Of a stretch of 64,000 nt of DNA, positions 41,831 to 51,212 are shown one piece after another. Each line of letters begins with the position of its first letter. The stretch's first letter is position 1. A program made the translations under genes and the position numbers. This DNA is from Streptomyces bicolor (GTDB lineage Bacteria > Actinomycetota > Actinomycetes > Streptomycetales > Streptomycetaceae): assembly GCF_000719285.1 (NCBI RefSeq), contig NZ_JOFS01000005.1, positions 496,001-560,000 of the forward strand, written 5' to 3'. The notes beneath the pieces were generated by a model, which was not told where the DNA came from, ran no database searches, and worked only from the letters and a program-made list of their open reading frames with translations.

Positions 41831-43522
41831 TCACCCGAACAGCCGGTCGAGGAAGGCGTTGCCGAACACGCCGTGGGGATCCAGCCGGTCCAGGGTTCCC
41901 GACGCCTCGCGCCAGCCGGTCTCCCCGAAGCTGCCGGGCACGACCGAGCCCAGCACCTCGTCGTCGCTCCAGGCGGCCTCGTCCGTGTAGGCCCAGCCCT
42001 TCGACCACTCGACCCGGGGCATGGCGTACCCGCCGTCGAACGTACGCAGCACGAACTGCTCGATCTCGCGCAGAAAGGCCTCCGCGTACGGCGTCCCTGG
42101 CAGCGTCAGGATGTTCAGCCACACGGCCGTGTCCCACTCGGGACGGTCCTCGCGCGGCCGCAGGGCGGACAGCAGCGGCGTCCGCGCACCGTCCGTACCG
42201 ACGTCCGCCGGATCGTCGAGGCCGGTCACCCGGATCTCCACCGAGCCGTTGACCGGGAACCGCCCGCGCGCGGCGTACGCCGTGAGCCGCTCCCGGTAGA
42301 AGGCCGTGAACTCGGCGACCACGCGCTGCACTCGGGACCGGCTCGTCAGCACCGCGCAGCCGTTCGTTGCGATCCTCAGCGTCGTCGGCCGCAGGTACAG
42401 CAGCGTGTTCTTGGACGGCCCCCAGAGGTCCGCGGACACGGTCGCCACCAGCCCGAGCGCGGCCAGGTCGTACTGTGCGTTGCCCAGTACCGGCGCCAGA
42501 TACCAGGCCCCGTCCGACACCATGCGCCCGACCAGGTCCGCCACCGGGCGCGGGACGTTGTCGGAGAACGGGTAGTTGTACGGCGTCCTCACATGCCGCG
42601 AGGTCAGCGGCCGGGTGGGGGAGACGCTCCACACCTTCAGCCAGGGAAACTCGGTGAAGGCGAACCAGATCGCCTCGACCCGCCCGGTCCGGTCCAGGAA
42701 GCTCTCGAAGGTACGTCCCTCGGTGCCGGGCGCGGCGAAGAGCTCGGCGGCCGGGATGTCCGTACGGCTCACGCACCGCAGGTCGGTGTTCGCGCCCACC
42801 CGCAGCACCACCTCGGTCACCAGCGAGCGGCCGAGATGAGTGAGCAGCGCGGCGCAGTCCGCCTCGTCACGGTCGTAGGTGCGCAGCGCGTACGCGCCCC
42901 TCGCCTCGTCCCAGACGACCGCCGTCAGCGACAGTACGAGATTGCTGAGCGAGCCGTACGTGTGCCCGGGCGGCCGCTGTTCGCCCCGCGCCGGTATCGC
43001 GGTGCCGTGCGCGTCGATGGCCAGGGCCCCGCCCAGGGTGAGGTTGCCGGGTGCCGGCGCGGCGGTCACGCCGAGGCCGTGCTCCTCCAGGTGGGTGAGC
43101 AGCGCCTCCAGGGTGACGCCGGTGCCGGCGCGTACGGAGTCCGGCGACTCCAGGGACAGGCCGGTGAGATGAGGGGCGGTGTCCACGAGCAGGACCGGCG
43201 TGTCCGACGGCATCCCCCGGGGGATCGTCAGCGGTGACCAGCCGTGCGAGGCACCCCGGGCGCGGACTCTCCAGCCGTGTCGCCAGGCCCAGTTGACGGC
43301 GGCGACCACCTGGTCCGGGGTGGCCGGTGCGCACGCCCACAGCCCGTCCGCGGTGATCTCGCCGACCCAGTTGCGGTACGCGGAGCGGTACAGGGCCACT
43401 TCCGCCGGGAAGTCCGGCAACTCCTGTGCCGCGACGGCCGGATCGGCCGGTATCAGAACGGGTAGGGCGGCCAGGGCGGCGGCGGTGCGCAGGAAGCCCC
43501 GGCGGCTGAATTCGTCGATCAC
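41831..43522 (-). CDS. Type II (covalent FAD) cholesterol oxidase-like secreted enzyme
   Basis: A 563-residue exported flavoenzyme of the vanillyl-alcohol oxidase fold. The twin-arginine signal is EFSRRGFLRTAAALAALPVL with cleavage near AVAAQ. The FAD-binding domain (about 50-260) has RVRARGASHGWSPLTIP; the His in SHG is the candidate for covalent FAD attachment, as in Brevibacterium sterolicum type II cholesterol oxidase. The C-terminal cholesterol-oxidase substrate domain has RVEAIWFAFTEFPWLKVWSV and EWSKGWAYTDEAAW. It would oxidise cholesterol or a related 3-hydroxysterol and release hydrogen peroxide. It is monocistronic on the minus strand. A different sterol- or alditol-like substrate is possible. 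Confidence 0.87.
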   Translation of the reverse strand: MIDEFSRRGFLRTAAALAALPVLIPADPAVAAQELPDFPAEVALYRSAYRNWVGEITADGLWACAPATPDQVVAAVNWAWRHGWRVRARGASHGWSPLTIPRGMPSDTPVLLVDTAPHLTGLSLESPDSVRAGTGVTLEALLTHLEEHGLGVTAAPAPGNLTLGGALAIDAHGTAIPARGEQRPPGHTYGSLSNLVLSLTAVVWDEARGAYALRTYDRDEADCAALLTHLGRSLVTEVVLRVGANTDLRCVSRTDIPAAELFAAPGTEGRTFESFLDRTGRVEAIWFAFTEFPWLKVWSVSPTRPLTSRHVRTPYNYPFSDNVPRPVADLVGRMVSDGAWYLAPVLGNAQYDLAALGLVATVSADLWGPSKNTLLYLRPTTLRIATNGCAVLTSRSRVQRVVAEFTAFYRERLTAYAARGRFPVNGSVEIRVTGLDDPADVGTDGARTPLLSALRPREDRPEWDTAVWLNILTLPGTPYAEAFLREIEQFVLRTFDGGYAMPRVEWSKGWAYTDEAAWSDDEVLGSVVPGSFGETGWREASGTLDRLDPHGVFGNAFLDRLFG

Positions 43523-43658
43523 AGGCCCAAGCTAGGATCGGTCCGACGGCAAGCGCTTGCTCGTCCGGCTGATTCACTCTTGTGGGTGACAGATTCACAG
43601 CGAGCGGGCCGGAGGGGCCCGTTCCGCGCACGTGCCGGACCAATGACACACTGACGCC

Positions 43659-44642
43659 ATGGACGAGCGTGTAATCGGTAGGTTGGGCCGTCGGGCATCC
43701 GTCGTCGGACTCGGTACGTGGCAACTGGGTGCGGACTGGGGAGACGTCGACGACAAGCAAGCCCTTGCGGTGCTGGACGCGGCGGTCCAGTCCGGGGTGA
43801 CCTTCTTCGACACGGCCGACGTGTACGGCGACGGACGCAGCGAGCAGACCATCGCCGCCTTCCTGCGCGGCAGGCCCGAGCTGGACATCTTCGTGGCGAC
43901 CAAGATGGGCCGCCGCGTCGACCAGATCCCCGAGAACTACGTTCTCGACAACTTCCGCGCCTGGAACGACCGTTCCCGGCGCAACCTCGGCGTGGACCGC
44001 CTCGACCTGGTCCAGCTGCACTGCCCGCCGACGCCCGTCTACTCGACGGACGAGGTGTTCGACGCCCTGGACACCCTGGTCGCGGAGGAGCGCATCGCGG
44101 CGTACGGCGTCAGCGTGGAGACCTGCGAGGAGGCGCTGACCGCGATCGCCCGGCCCGGCGTGGCCAGCGTGCAGATCATCCTGAACGCGTTCCGCATGAA
44201 GCCCCTGCGCGAGGTGCTGCCCGCCGCCCAGGAGGCGGGCGTCGGCATCATCGCCCGCGTCCCGCTGGCCTCCGGCCTGCTGTCGGGCAAGTACACGAAG
44301 GACACCGTCTTCCCCGCCAACGACCACCGCACCTACAACCGGCACGGCGAGTCCTTCGACCAGGGCGAGACCTTCTCCGGCGTCGACTACGACTCCGGAG
44401 TGGAGGCGGCCGCCGAGTTCTCCGCCCTCGCTCCCGAGGGCTTCACCCCGGCCCAGCTCGCGTTGCGCTGGATCATCCAGCAGCCGGGCGTGACCACCGT
44501 GATCCCGGGCGCCCGCTCGCCGGAGCAGGCCCACGCCAACGCGGCGGCCGCCGCGCTGCCGGAACTGTCCGACGAGACGCTCGCCGCCATCCAGGACCTC
44601 TACGACCGGCGGATCAAGGACCAGGTCGAGAACCGCTGGTAG
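43659..44642 (+). CDS. Aldo/keto reductase
   Basis: A 327-residue NADPH-dependent oxidoreductase, with all four catalytic positions visible: FFDTADVYGDGRSE (Asp and Tyr), FVATKMG (Lys) and LVQLHCPP (His). The C-terminal cofactor region is TTVIPGARSPEQAHANAAAA. It resembles the YajO/IolS-like group acting on sugars, keto-acids or xenobiotic carbonyls; a specific substrate is not evident. It is divergent from the cholesterol oxidase gene, with 136 bases between starts. The DUF6328-like gene follows 82 bases later on the same strand. Confidence 0.93.
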   Translation: MDERVIGRLGRRASVVGLGTWQLGADWGDVDDKQALAVLDAAVQSGVTFFDTADVYGDGRSEQTIAAFLRGRPELDIFVATKMGRRVDQIPENYVLDNFRAWNDRSRRNLGVDRLDLVQLHCPPTPVYSTDEVFDALDTLVAEERIAAYGVSVETCEEALTAIARPGVASVQIILNAFRMKPLREVLPAAQEAGVGIIARVPLASGLLSGKYTKDTVFPANDHRTYNRHGESFDQGETFSGVDYDSGVEAAAEFSALAPEGFTPAQLALRWIIQQPGVTTVIPGARSPEQAHANAAAAALPELSDETLAAIQDLYDRRIKDQVENRW

Positions 44643-44724
44643 TCGCGGACGGCCCGGGAGCGGCACCCCGCTGCTCCCGGAGCCCCGTCGTTTGAGGCCT
44701 CAGCGCCGGGGTTACCCGTTTCGC

Positions 44725-45207
44725 ATGACCGAGAGGGAAAGACGGACGGGACGCGACGAGACCGCGGACGAGCGCGCCGACCGGATGTGGGGTGAACTCC
44801 TCCAGGAGGTCCGCGTGGCCCAGATGGGCGTACAGATCCTGTTCGGTTTCCTGCTCACCGTCGTGTTCACGCCGAAGTACGACACGCTCGACGGCACGGA
44901 GCAGACCATCTACATCGTGACCGTCGTCCTGGGTGCCGCCGCCACCGGCGCCCTGATCGGTCCCGTGTCCCTGCACCGTCTGGTGTCCGGGCGGCGCATA
45001 AAGCCGCAGGCGGTGACCTGGGCCTCCCGTCTGACCTTCGTCGGCCTGATCCTGCTCCTCGCCGTGATGGCGGCCTCGCTCCTGCTGATCCTGAGGGTGG
45101 CCACCCACGACGGCTATGTGCCCTGGCTGGTCACGGGCGTCGTCGTCTGGTACCTGCTGTGCTGGTTCGTGCTGCCGCTGTGGACCCGCCGCCGCTACAC
45201 GGAGTGA
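44725..45207 (+). CDS. DUF6328-like four-helix membrane protein
   Basis: A 160-residue small membrane protein. ATG at 44725 gives MTERERRTGRDETADERADR, a charged N-terminus, then four hydrophobic segments (about 37-55, 68-88, 100-125, 132-150). The DRMWGELLQEVRVAQMGVQILFGFLL stretch, seen as ELLQEVRVAQMGVQILF, is characteristic of the actinobacterial DUF6328 group. Function unknown. It is on the plus strand and converges with the unknown gene at 45235, 27 bases apart. Confidence 0.82.
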   Translation: MTERERRTGRDETADERADRMWGELLQEVRVAQMGVQILFGFLLTVVFTPKYDTLDGTEQTIYIVTVVLGAAATGALIGPVSLHRLVSGRRIKPQAVTWASRLTFVGLILLLAVMAASLLLILRVATHDGYVPWLVTGVVVWYLLCWFVLPLWTRRRYTE

Positions 45208-45234
45208 GCGGCGGCGCGTCGGCGGGACGAACGC

Positions 45235-46278
45235 CTACTCCGGTCGCGCCGAGGCTGCCGGTGCCCCGCGCAGTGCGGCGATGCACGTGGCGATGGCCTG
45301 CTGGAGTTCCTCCAACTGCTGGACCATGTCGTCCTCGACGAACTCCTGGACATCGTCGAAGGTCAGCTCCTCGAAGACCTTCGTCGCCTTCTGCAGGCTG
45401 CTGTAGAACTTCGTCCGCCGCTCCTGCACCCGCAGCTCGGGATCGGCCTCCACGGCCTCGACGACGAGCGACTTCATGGTGCCGTAGGCCTCGGTGGCCC
45501 ACTCGCCGGGGTCCTCGTCGTCCTCCAGCTCGTCGATGAGCGACAGGTGCCGCTCGGCCTCCTGACGCAGGTCCACCGGCGCGTCGACGGTCTGCCCGGC
45601 GGGCGTCTTGATCTGGCCGGACTCGGCGATCTGGCGGACGTAGTCGATCCGGTCGGCCGCCCGGCTCTCGCCGGCCACGGCCTTCTTCAGCTCCTCGGTG
45701 CGGACCACGTCCCGCGCCAACTCGGCTTGCAGCTCCGGGTCTTCGCGGACCCGGTCGAGGAGTGCCTGGCGGGCCGCGCGGGCGGTCGAGGGGTCGGCGA
45801 GGATCGCGGCGCGCAGCGCGGTGGGGTTCTCGGCGACCTCCAGAGCCTTCGTCGGGCGGATGCCCTCGGCCTCGGCGGCCTCGGCGATGGCGGTGCCGCG
45901 CTCGGACGTGGCGCTGTTGCGGGAGATGTAGTAGCTCAGCCACACGTCGGCGTCCGGCAGTTCCACCTCCTGGCCCGGCGCGAGCGCCTCGAAGTGCGGG
46001 ACGATGCCGTCGTCGGCGGCCCGGTCCCACGCCTTGTAGTAGCGCATGACGCGCTCGGCGGAGCAACCGGCGAGCTCGGCGAACTCCTTCGCGGACACCT
46101 TCGGCGTCTCGTCCGCGCCCTGGCCGCCGGGCCGCACACTGCGGGCCACCATCAGGCCGAAGGCCCACCCTCCGGTCCGCGCGTAGACCCCGAACTCACG
46201 CGCGTCCCGCGCCACGAGGTCGGACAGCGGGGTCTCGGGCGCGGGGGATGTCTCGGGCGGGACGAACGCAAGGGTCAC
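45235..46278 (-). CDS. Unknown protein with putative DNA-binding N-terminus and acidic helical C-terminus
   Basis: A 347-residue soluble protein that I do not recognise with confidence. Residues of about 60-95 read VSAKEFAELAGCSAERVMRYYKAWDR, here noted as EFAELAGCSAERVMRYYKA, which has the look of a helix-turn-helix. A second helical block (about 130-215) is Ala/Arg/Glu-rich (ERGTAIAEAAEAEGIRPTKA). The C-terminal third is acidic and coiled-coil-like (LSLIDELEDDEDPGEW, DDMVQQLEELQQAIATCIA). It resembles plasmid or phage ParB-like and regulator proteins of Streptomyces only in general layout. It begins 115 bases before the F420 gene's end and shows no partner gene. Confidence 0.6.
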   Translation of the reverse strand: MTLAFVPPETSPAPETPLSDLVARDAREFGVYARTGGWAFGLMVARSVRPGGQGADETPKVSAKEFAELAGCSAERVMRYYKAWDRAADDGIVPHFEALAPGQEVELPDADVWLSYYISRNSATSERGTAIAEAAEAEGIRPTKALEVAENPTALRAAILADPSTARAARQALLDRVREDPELQAELARDVVRTEELKKAVAGESRAADRIDYVRQIAESGQIKTPAGQTVDAPVDLRQEAERHLSLIDELEDDEDPGEWATEAYGTMKSLVVEAVEADPELRVQERRTKFYSSLQKATKVFEELTFDDVQEFVEDDMVQQLEELQQAIATCIAALRGAPAASARPE

Positions 46279-46393
46279 GGGCGGCTCTCCTGTAGGGCTG
46301 CTCGGTCGGCAGAAGTGCAGACCGGCAGCTTATGGCACCCGTGGACGACGCCGCCGCGGTGTCCCCGCGTCGCCCGGTGCGGTACGCGAGCGG

Positions 46394-47365
46394 TCAGCCG
46401 AGCGCGTCCCGCAGCGCGGGCAGCAGTGTGGTCCGTGCCCAGTCGATGTAGGGCGTCTGCTCCTCGCCCCCGACCTGTACCAGGGCGATCTCGGTGAACC
46501 CGGCCTCCGCGTACGGGCGGACGGCCTCGACGAAGGTGTCCGGGTCGTTGCCGCACGGGATCGACTCGGCGACATCGTCAGGGGTGACGAACTGCGTCGC
46601 CGCGTCGAAGGAATCCGGGTGCGGCAGCTCCGAGTTGACCTTCCAGCCGCCGCCGAACCAGCGGAACATGGAGTGGGCGCGTTTGATCGCCGTGTCCCGG
46701 TCGGGGTCGTAGCAGACCGGCAGCTGCCCGACGCGCGGCTTGCCCGCGCCGCCGTGCCGGTCGAACGCCGCCAGCAGGTCCGCCTTGGGCTCCGTGGCGA
46801 TCACGAGGTCGCCGAGCCTGCCCGCGAGCTCGCAGGACTGCTCCCCGGACACGGCGATCCCGATGGGCGTCGGCCGGTCCGGCAGGTCCCACAGGCGGGC
46901 CGACTCCACGTCGAAGTGCGTGCCGCGACGGTTCACATGGCCGCCCTCGAAGAGCGCCCGGATGATCTCCACCGCTTCCTCGAGCATCTCGTGCCGCACG
47001 TCCACGGACGGCCAACCGCCGCCGACGACATGCTCGTTGAGGTTCTCGCCCGAGCCGAGCCCCAGCCGGAACCGGCCCTCGGACAGCAACTGCATCGTGG
47101 CCGCCTTCTGCGCCACCACGGCCGGGTGGTAGCGGAACGACGGACACGTCACATAGGTCATCAGCGGAATCCGGGACGTGGCCTGGGCGGCAGCACCGAG
47201 CACACTCCACGCGTACGGCGAGTGACCCTGCGATGCCAGCCACGGAAAGTAGTGGTCGGAGGTCACGGAGAAGTCGAAGCCCGCCTCCTCGGCGCGGACC
47301 AGGTGGTCCACCAGCTCACGGGGGCCGGCCTGCTCGGTCATCATTGTGTATCCGATCTGCACCAT
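46394..47365 (-). CDS. F420-dependent LLM-class oxidoreductase (G6PDH-like group)
   Basis: A 323-residue luciferase-like (beta/alpha)8 protein. It opens VQIGYTMMTEQAGPRELVDH and contains EEAGFDFSVTSDHYFPW and FRLGLGSGENLNEHVVGGGW, hallmarks of the F420-dependent glucose-6-phosphate dehydrogenase-like group. The cofactor would be F420, which actinomycetes make. The substrate is not clear, and G6P itself is only one possibility. It is divergent from the serine hydrolase gene at 47482. Confidence 0.92.
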   Translation of the reverse strand: MVQIGYTMMTEQAGPRELVDHLVRAEEAGFDFSVTSDHYFPWLASQGHSPYAWSVLGAAAQATSRIPLMTYVTCPSFRYHPAVVAQKAATMQLLSEGRFRLGLGSGENLNEHVVGGGWPSVDVRHEMLEEAVEIIRALFEGGHVNRRGTHFDVESARLWDLPDRPTPIGIAVSGEQSCELAGRLGDLVIATEPKADLLAAFDRHGGAGKPRVGQLPVCYDPDRDTAIKRAHSMFRWFGGGWKVNSELPHPDSFDAATQFVTPDDVAESIPCGNDPDTFVEAVRPYAEAGFTEIALVQVGGEEQTPYIDWARTTLLPALRDALG

Positions 47366-47481
47366 GCGGGCCGAGTCCCCGGGACACCGGCGGTGAAAAC
47401 GGGACGGATGGGGTGGGCTGCCGGAGTTCGCGGTGCGAAACTCTCTCGCTCGCCGAACGAGTGCCGGGAGAGGATGCCCAT

Positions 47482-48918
47482 ATGCCTGCTCGCCCTCTGC
47501 CCTCGAGCACCCCCGCCGCCCAGGGCGTCGACGCCTCCGGTGTTCACGCCTTCCTCGACGCCCTCGACTCCGCCCCCGACATCGAGCCGCACAGCCTGAT
47601 GATCCTGCGGCACGGCCACCTCGTCGCCTCCGGCTGGTGGGCGCCGTACACGCCCGAACGCCCGCATCTGCTCTACTCGATCAGCAAGAGCTTCACCGCG
47701 ACCGCCGCCGGGATCGCCGCCGCCGAGGGGCTGATACGGCTCGACGACCCGGTGATCTCGTACTTCCCCGAGCTCGACGCCGACATCACCGACCCGCGCA
47801 GCCGCGCGATGCTCGTGCGGCACGTGGCGTCCATGGCCAGCGGGCACGAGAGCGACACCCTCTTCGAGGCGCGCGACCTCGACAGCGAGGACCTGGTGCG
47901 CGGGTTCCTGCTGGTACCGCCGCCCCGTGACCCGGGCACCGTCTTCGCCTACAACCAGCCCGCCACCTTCACACTCTCCGCCATCGTGCGGCGCGCCGGC
48001 GGCCAGTCGCTGACCGAGTATCTCCGGCCCCGCCTGCTGGACCCGCTCGGCATCGGCGACGTGGCGTGGCTGTCGGACCGCAGCGGCCGGGAGCTCGGCT
48101 TCAGCGGGCTGCACGCCACCACCGACGCCATCGCCCGGCTCGGCCAGCTGTATCTGCGCGGAGGGGTGTGGGAGGGCGAGCGGCTGCTGCCCGAGTGGTG
48201 GGTGACCGAGGCCACGCGCCCGCAGATCCCGAACGCCGGTGTCCTGCCCGGGGAGGACTGGCAGCAGGGGTACGGCTTCCAGTTCTGGATGTCCCGGCAC
48301 GGCTATCGCGGTGACGGCGCGTTCGGCCAGTTCTGCATCGTGCTGCCCGAGCAGGACGCCGTGATCGCGACGACGGCGGACACCTGGGACATGCAGACCG
48401 TGCTGAACCTGGTCTGGGAGCATCTGCTGCCCGCGTTCCGGCCCGCACCCGTGACCGGCGGCGAGACCGGGGACGAGGCCCTGGCCGAGCGGCTGGCGGG
48501 CCTCGCCCTGCCACCCGCGGCCGGCAAGCCCGCACCGCACGAGCAGGCCGAGGCCTGGTCCGCCGCCACGTTCACCCCGGACGGCGGGGTGTGCGGCCAT
48601 GTGCCCGAGCTGACCGCCATCGACCTCGCGCAGGACACGGACGGCTGGACGCTGACGCTCACCGAGGACGGCCACCCGCTGCGCGTGCGGCTCGGGGAGA
48701 CCGGGTGGACCGTCGCCGAGGAGCCGGTACCCACCGCGGTGAGCGGCGGCTGGACCGGTCCGGACACCCTCGTCGTGGACCTGGCCTTCCTGGAGACGCC
48801 GCACCACCTGGACGTGACGTGCTCCCTCAAGGCCCGTACGTTCAGGGCGAGTTGGCGTACGGACCCGCTGCACGGCCTGCCCCTGCGGGCGATGCGGGCG
48901 CCCCGCGCGTCGGCCTGA
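47482..48918 (+). CDS. Beta-lactamase-family serine hydrolase (penicillin-binding-protein-like)
   Basis: A 478-residue class C beta-lactamase/esterase-fold protein. ATG at 47482 (MPARPLPSSTPAAQGVDASG) follows GGGAGAGG. The SxxK motif is SISK in LLYSISKSF, and the YxN-like tyrosine is in FAYNQPATFTL. No signal peptide is evident, suggesting cytosolic action as an esterase, amidase or D-amino-acid peptidase. Residues beyond about 370 form a separate C-terminal beta domain. Its stop abuts the stop of the pseudokinase gene (TGATCA), so the two converge with no spacer. Confidence 0.85.
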   Translation: MPARPLPSSTPAAQGVDASGVHAFLDALDSAPDIEPHSLMILRHGHLVASGWWAPYTPERPHLLYSISKSFTATAAGIAAAEGLIRLDDPVISYFPELDADITDPRSRAMLVRHVASMASGHESDTLFEARDLDSEDLVRGFLLVPPPRDPGTVFAYNQPATFTLSAIVRRAGGQSLTEYLRPRLLDPLGIGDVAWLSDRSGRELGFSGLHATTDAIARLGQLYLRGGVWEGERLLPEWWVTEATRPQIPNAGVLPGEDWQQGYGFQFWMSRHGYRGDGAFGQFCIVLPEQDAVIATTADTWDMQTVLNLVWEHLLPAFRPAPVTGGETGDEALAERLAGLALPPAAGKPAPHEQAEAWSAATFTPDGGVCGHVPELTAIDLAQDTDGWTLTLTEDGHPLRVRLGETGWTVAEEPVPTAVSGGWTGPDTLVVDLAFLETPHHLDVTCSLKARTFRASWRTDPLHGLPLRAMRAPRASA

Positions 48919-50508
48919 TCAGTCCCCGGGCACCCGGAAGGTCCGCAGGAAGACGTCCAGGGCCTCCTGGTTCCCGGGGTCGTCCCAGTCGCCCGCCGGG
49001 GTCGTCCAGCGCAGTGAGTAGCCACGGTGCTCGGCGATGAGGAACCCCCGGCCGAAGGTGCGCACCCGGGTGCCGTCCTTCTCCGAAAGCCACTCCATGT
49101 CGGCGGCCTTGTATCCCTGGTACGTGGTCGCCTCGATCTCGCCGATCCGCTGGAAACCGCTCCACTCCTCCAGTCCCGGCTCGACGTCGTCGCGCCACAC
49201 GGCGACGGGGTCCGGGCCCAGGCGCTCGCTGTAGGTGATCGCCAGCTTGCGCGGATCGCCGTCGGCGCTGAAGAAGACGCGGTACGCCAGGTCCGATGCG
49301 CGCTGGGTGCGCAGCGGCTTCCAGCCCTCGGGCAGGGCGACGGAGAAGCCGTCCGGTGATGTGTACGTCCGGTAGCCGTCGGGCAGGGCCGGGTCCGCGG
49401 GGGAAGCGGGGGGCGTTCCTGCCTCCGTCGCCTCCTGTGTGGGGGACGGGCTGCCCGTGGGGGTGGCGGGGGAGCCGGTCGGCGCCCCCGCGGAGGTCGA
49501 CGGACTGGGCGCGGCACCGGCCGCCGACGAGCCCGAGTCGTCCGGCCGGCCGTTGGTCACCACGAGTACGGCGGCCGCGACGCTGACCACGGCCAGGGCC
49601 GTACCCGCGACCATGGCGCGTCGGCCCCAGGCCGGCCCGACGGCGCACCGACCGCGCACACGGGGGCGCGGCATCTCCTGAAGGGCCGCCTCGGGGTCCT
49701 CGTTGAGGACACGCACGAACGCGTCGCGGACCACCGGTCTGCTCAGCCGCTCCCTGGAGTCCTTGCGCAGCAGCCCCTGCACGGCCTGGGTGAGCGGCCC
49801 GGCACGCACCGGGGCGCGCAGCGGCAGCCGGTCCACCCCCTTCAAGGTGGCCTCGGGCCGGTCCCGTTCGCGATACGGCGGACGCCCCTCGACCATCGTG
49901 TAGAGGAGCGCGCCGAGCGCCCACAGATCGGACGCCGGGCCGATGCGCTCGTCGCGGGCCTGCTCCGGCGAGGCGTACGACGGCGCCGCGACCCGGGGTG
50001 CGAGGGTCGCGCCGGCCAGCCCGAAGCCGGTGACGACGACGGAGCCGTCCTCGTGCACGAACACCTGGCCCGGGCTCAGCTCGCCGTGCGTGATGCCCGC
50101 CACGTGCGCGGCCTCCAGCACGTCGAGCAGTTCCAGGCCGATGCGGGCGGCCCGGACGTAGTTGAACGTGCCCTGCTGGGTGAGGAGTTCACCCAGGGGC
50201 GTGCCCTCGATCCACTCGGTGACGATCCACAGGCTCCCTGACTCCTCGACGGCCGCAAGAACGGTGGCGACCCGGCCAGGACGCAGCAGGCCGATCCGCT
50301 CGGACGTCCGCAGGATCCGGGAGGTCGCCCGGCGCCGGTCGTCCGGGCCGGTGTCGTCGGGCAGCCCGACCTGGGTGAGGAGGCACGTGCGTTCGGTCTC
50401 GATGTCCTCGCCGTAGTAACTGACGCGGTTCGTCTCGCGATGCACGACATCGACGAGCCGATACCTTCCGGCGACCAACTCGGCTGTGGAGACGCGCGCC
50501 TTGACCAT
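48919..50508 (-). CDS. Membrane-anchored Ser/Thr kinase-like protein, predicted pseudokinase
   Basis: A 529-residue protein. ATG at 50508 is preferred over 50514 because GAGGG is well spaced only for it. The kinase fold runs to about residue 270, but the catalytic residues are gone: no glycine loop (LVDVVHRETNRVSYYGED), no VAxK Lys, HGELSPGQ in place of HRDxKxxN, and VTGFGLA in place of DFG. The APE-like SYASPEQA survives. One membrane helix follows (about 300-322, VAGTALAVVSVAAAVLVVTN), then a Ser/Thr/Pro-rich stalk and an extracytoplasmic domain (about 385-529). It should be a non-catalytic sensor or scaffold. The ligand is unknown. Confidence 0.88.
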   Translation of the reverse strand: MVKARVSTAELVAGRYRLVDVVHRETNRVSYYGEDIETERTCLLTQVGLPDDTGPDDRRRATSRILRTSERIGLLRPGRVATVLAAVEESGSLWIVTEWIEGTPLGELLTQQGTFNYVRAARIGLELLDVLEAAHVAGITHGELSPGQVFVHEDGSVVVTGFGLAGATLAPRVAAPSYASPEQARDERIGPASDLWALGALLYTMVEGRPPYRERDRPEATLKGVDRLPLRAPVRAGPLTQAVQGLLRKDSRERLSRPVVRDAFVRVLNEDPEAALQEMPRPRVRGRCAVGPAWGRRAMVAGTALAVVSVAAAVLVVTNGRPDDSGSSAAGAAPSPSTSAGAPTGSPATPTGSPSPTQEATEAGTPPASPADPALPDGYRTYTSPDGFSVALPEGWKPLRTQRASDLAYRVFFSADGDPRKLAITYSERLGPDPVAVWRDDVEPGLEEWSGFQRIGEIEATTYQGYKAADMEWLSEKDGTRVRTFGRGFLIAEHRGYSLRWTTPAGDWDDPGNQEALDVFLRTFRVPGD

Positions 50509-50592
50509 GGCCATCCCTCGCTGAACCCCTGGCTCTCATTTCTCACAGGAAGTACGAGAGACGTGGCGCGAAGCGTTCAACGAAATCCTCAA

Positions 50593-51071
50593 CTAAAGGG
50601 ATTCTCTTTTCATTTGTTTCTTACGCGCGAGTAAGCAACGGAAAAGCCCGGGGGAATTGAGCGTGCTGCAGCGGAGACCGAAATCCGCCGCCCGGCGCAG
50701 TACGTCCGAGGTCGTCGCGTTGCCACCGCACAGGACCAGCCCGAGCCGCGCGCCCTCCCCGACCCGCTCCAGCACGCGCCGGGCCGCGGGCAGCAGACAG
50801 CCGGCGGCCGGCTCGGCCCACACCTTGGCGTGTCCGGCGAGGTCGAGCACACCGCGCACCGCCCGACGAGCGTGAACGCGCTGTCCATGTCGTCGGTCAG
50901 ATGCACGGATGCTCCGGCGTCCCGGGCGATCTCGACGCCGCGCAGTTCCAGCTTCGCCACGACCGGGACGCCGAGCAGTTCCGTGAGGCCCGGGCTGGGT
51001 ACGGTCGGTGTGCGTACGACGTGTCCGGCGATGAGGTCGGCCGCGGCTTCGATGTCCGAGATCCCGATCAA
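50593..51071 (-). pseudogene. Decayed threonine dehydratase-like gene
   Basis: Remnant of a PLP-dependent threonine/serine dehydratase. The start fragment is in one frame (ISDIEAAADLIAGHVVRTPT, then VPVVAKLEL and VEIARDAGASVHLTDDMDSA). The C-terminal part continues in another frame (GVLDLAGHAKVWAEPAAGCL, then LGLVLCGGNATTSDVLRRA). Between KLEL and VEIARDAG, the Schiff-base Lys and the glycine loop that should lie there are missing. A second large piece is missing after DDMDSAFTLV, where the frame shifts. About 160 residues remain of an expected 320. TTG at 51071 after GGAAGGG looks like the original start. Confidence 0.88.
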
Positions 51072-51212
51072 GGCAGTGACCCTTCCGGTGCGGCCGGCGA
51101 TGATCCGCACCGCTTGGCACCTTGACGCGGGAGGTCGCGCCGGTCAACTCGGTTGCGCGGCGCGCGACACGGTGACGTGCCGATCACGGGCGCACGGCTG
51201 TGAACCGAGCCT

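Noticed and set aside
45235..46278. Prophage or plasmid integration around the unknown gene
   Set aside because: No integrase, attachment-site repeat or other mobile gene was seen nearby, and base composition does not change.
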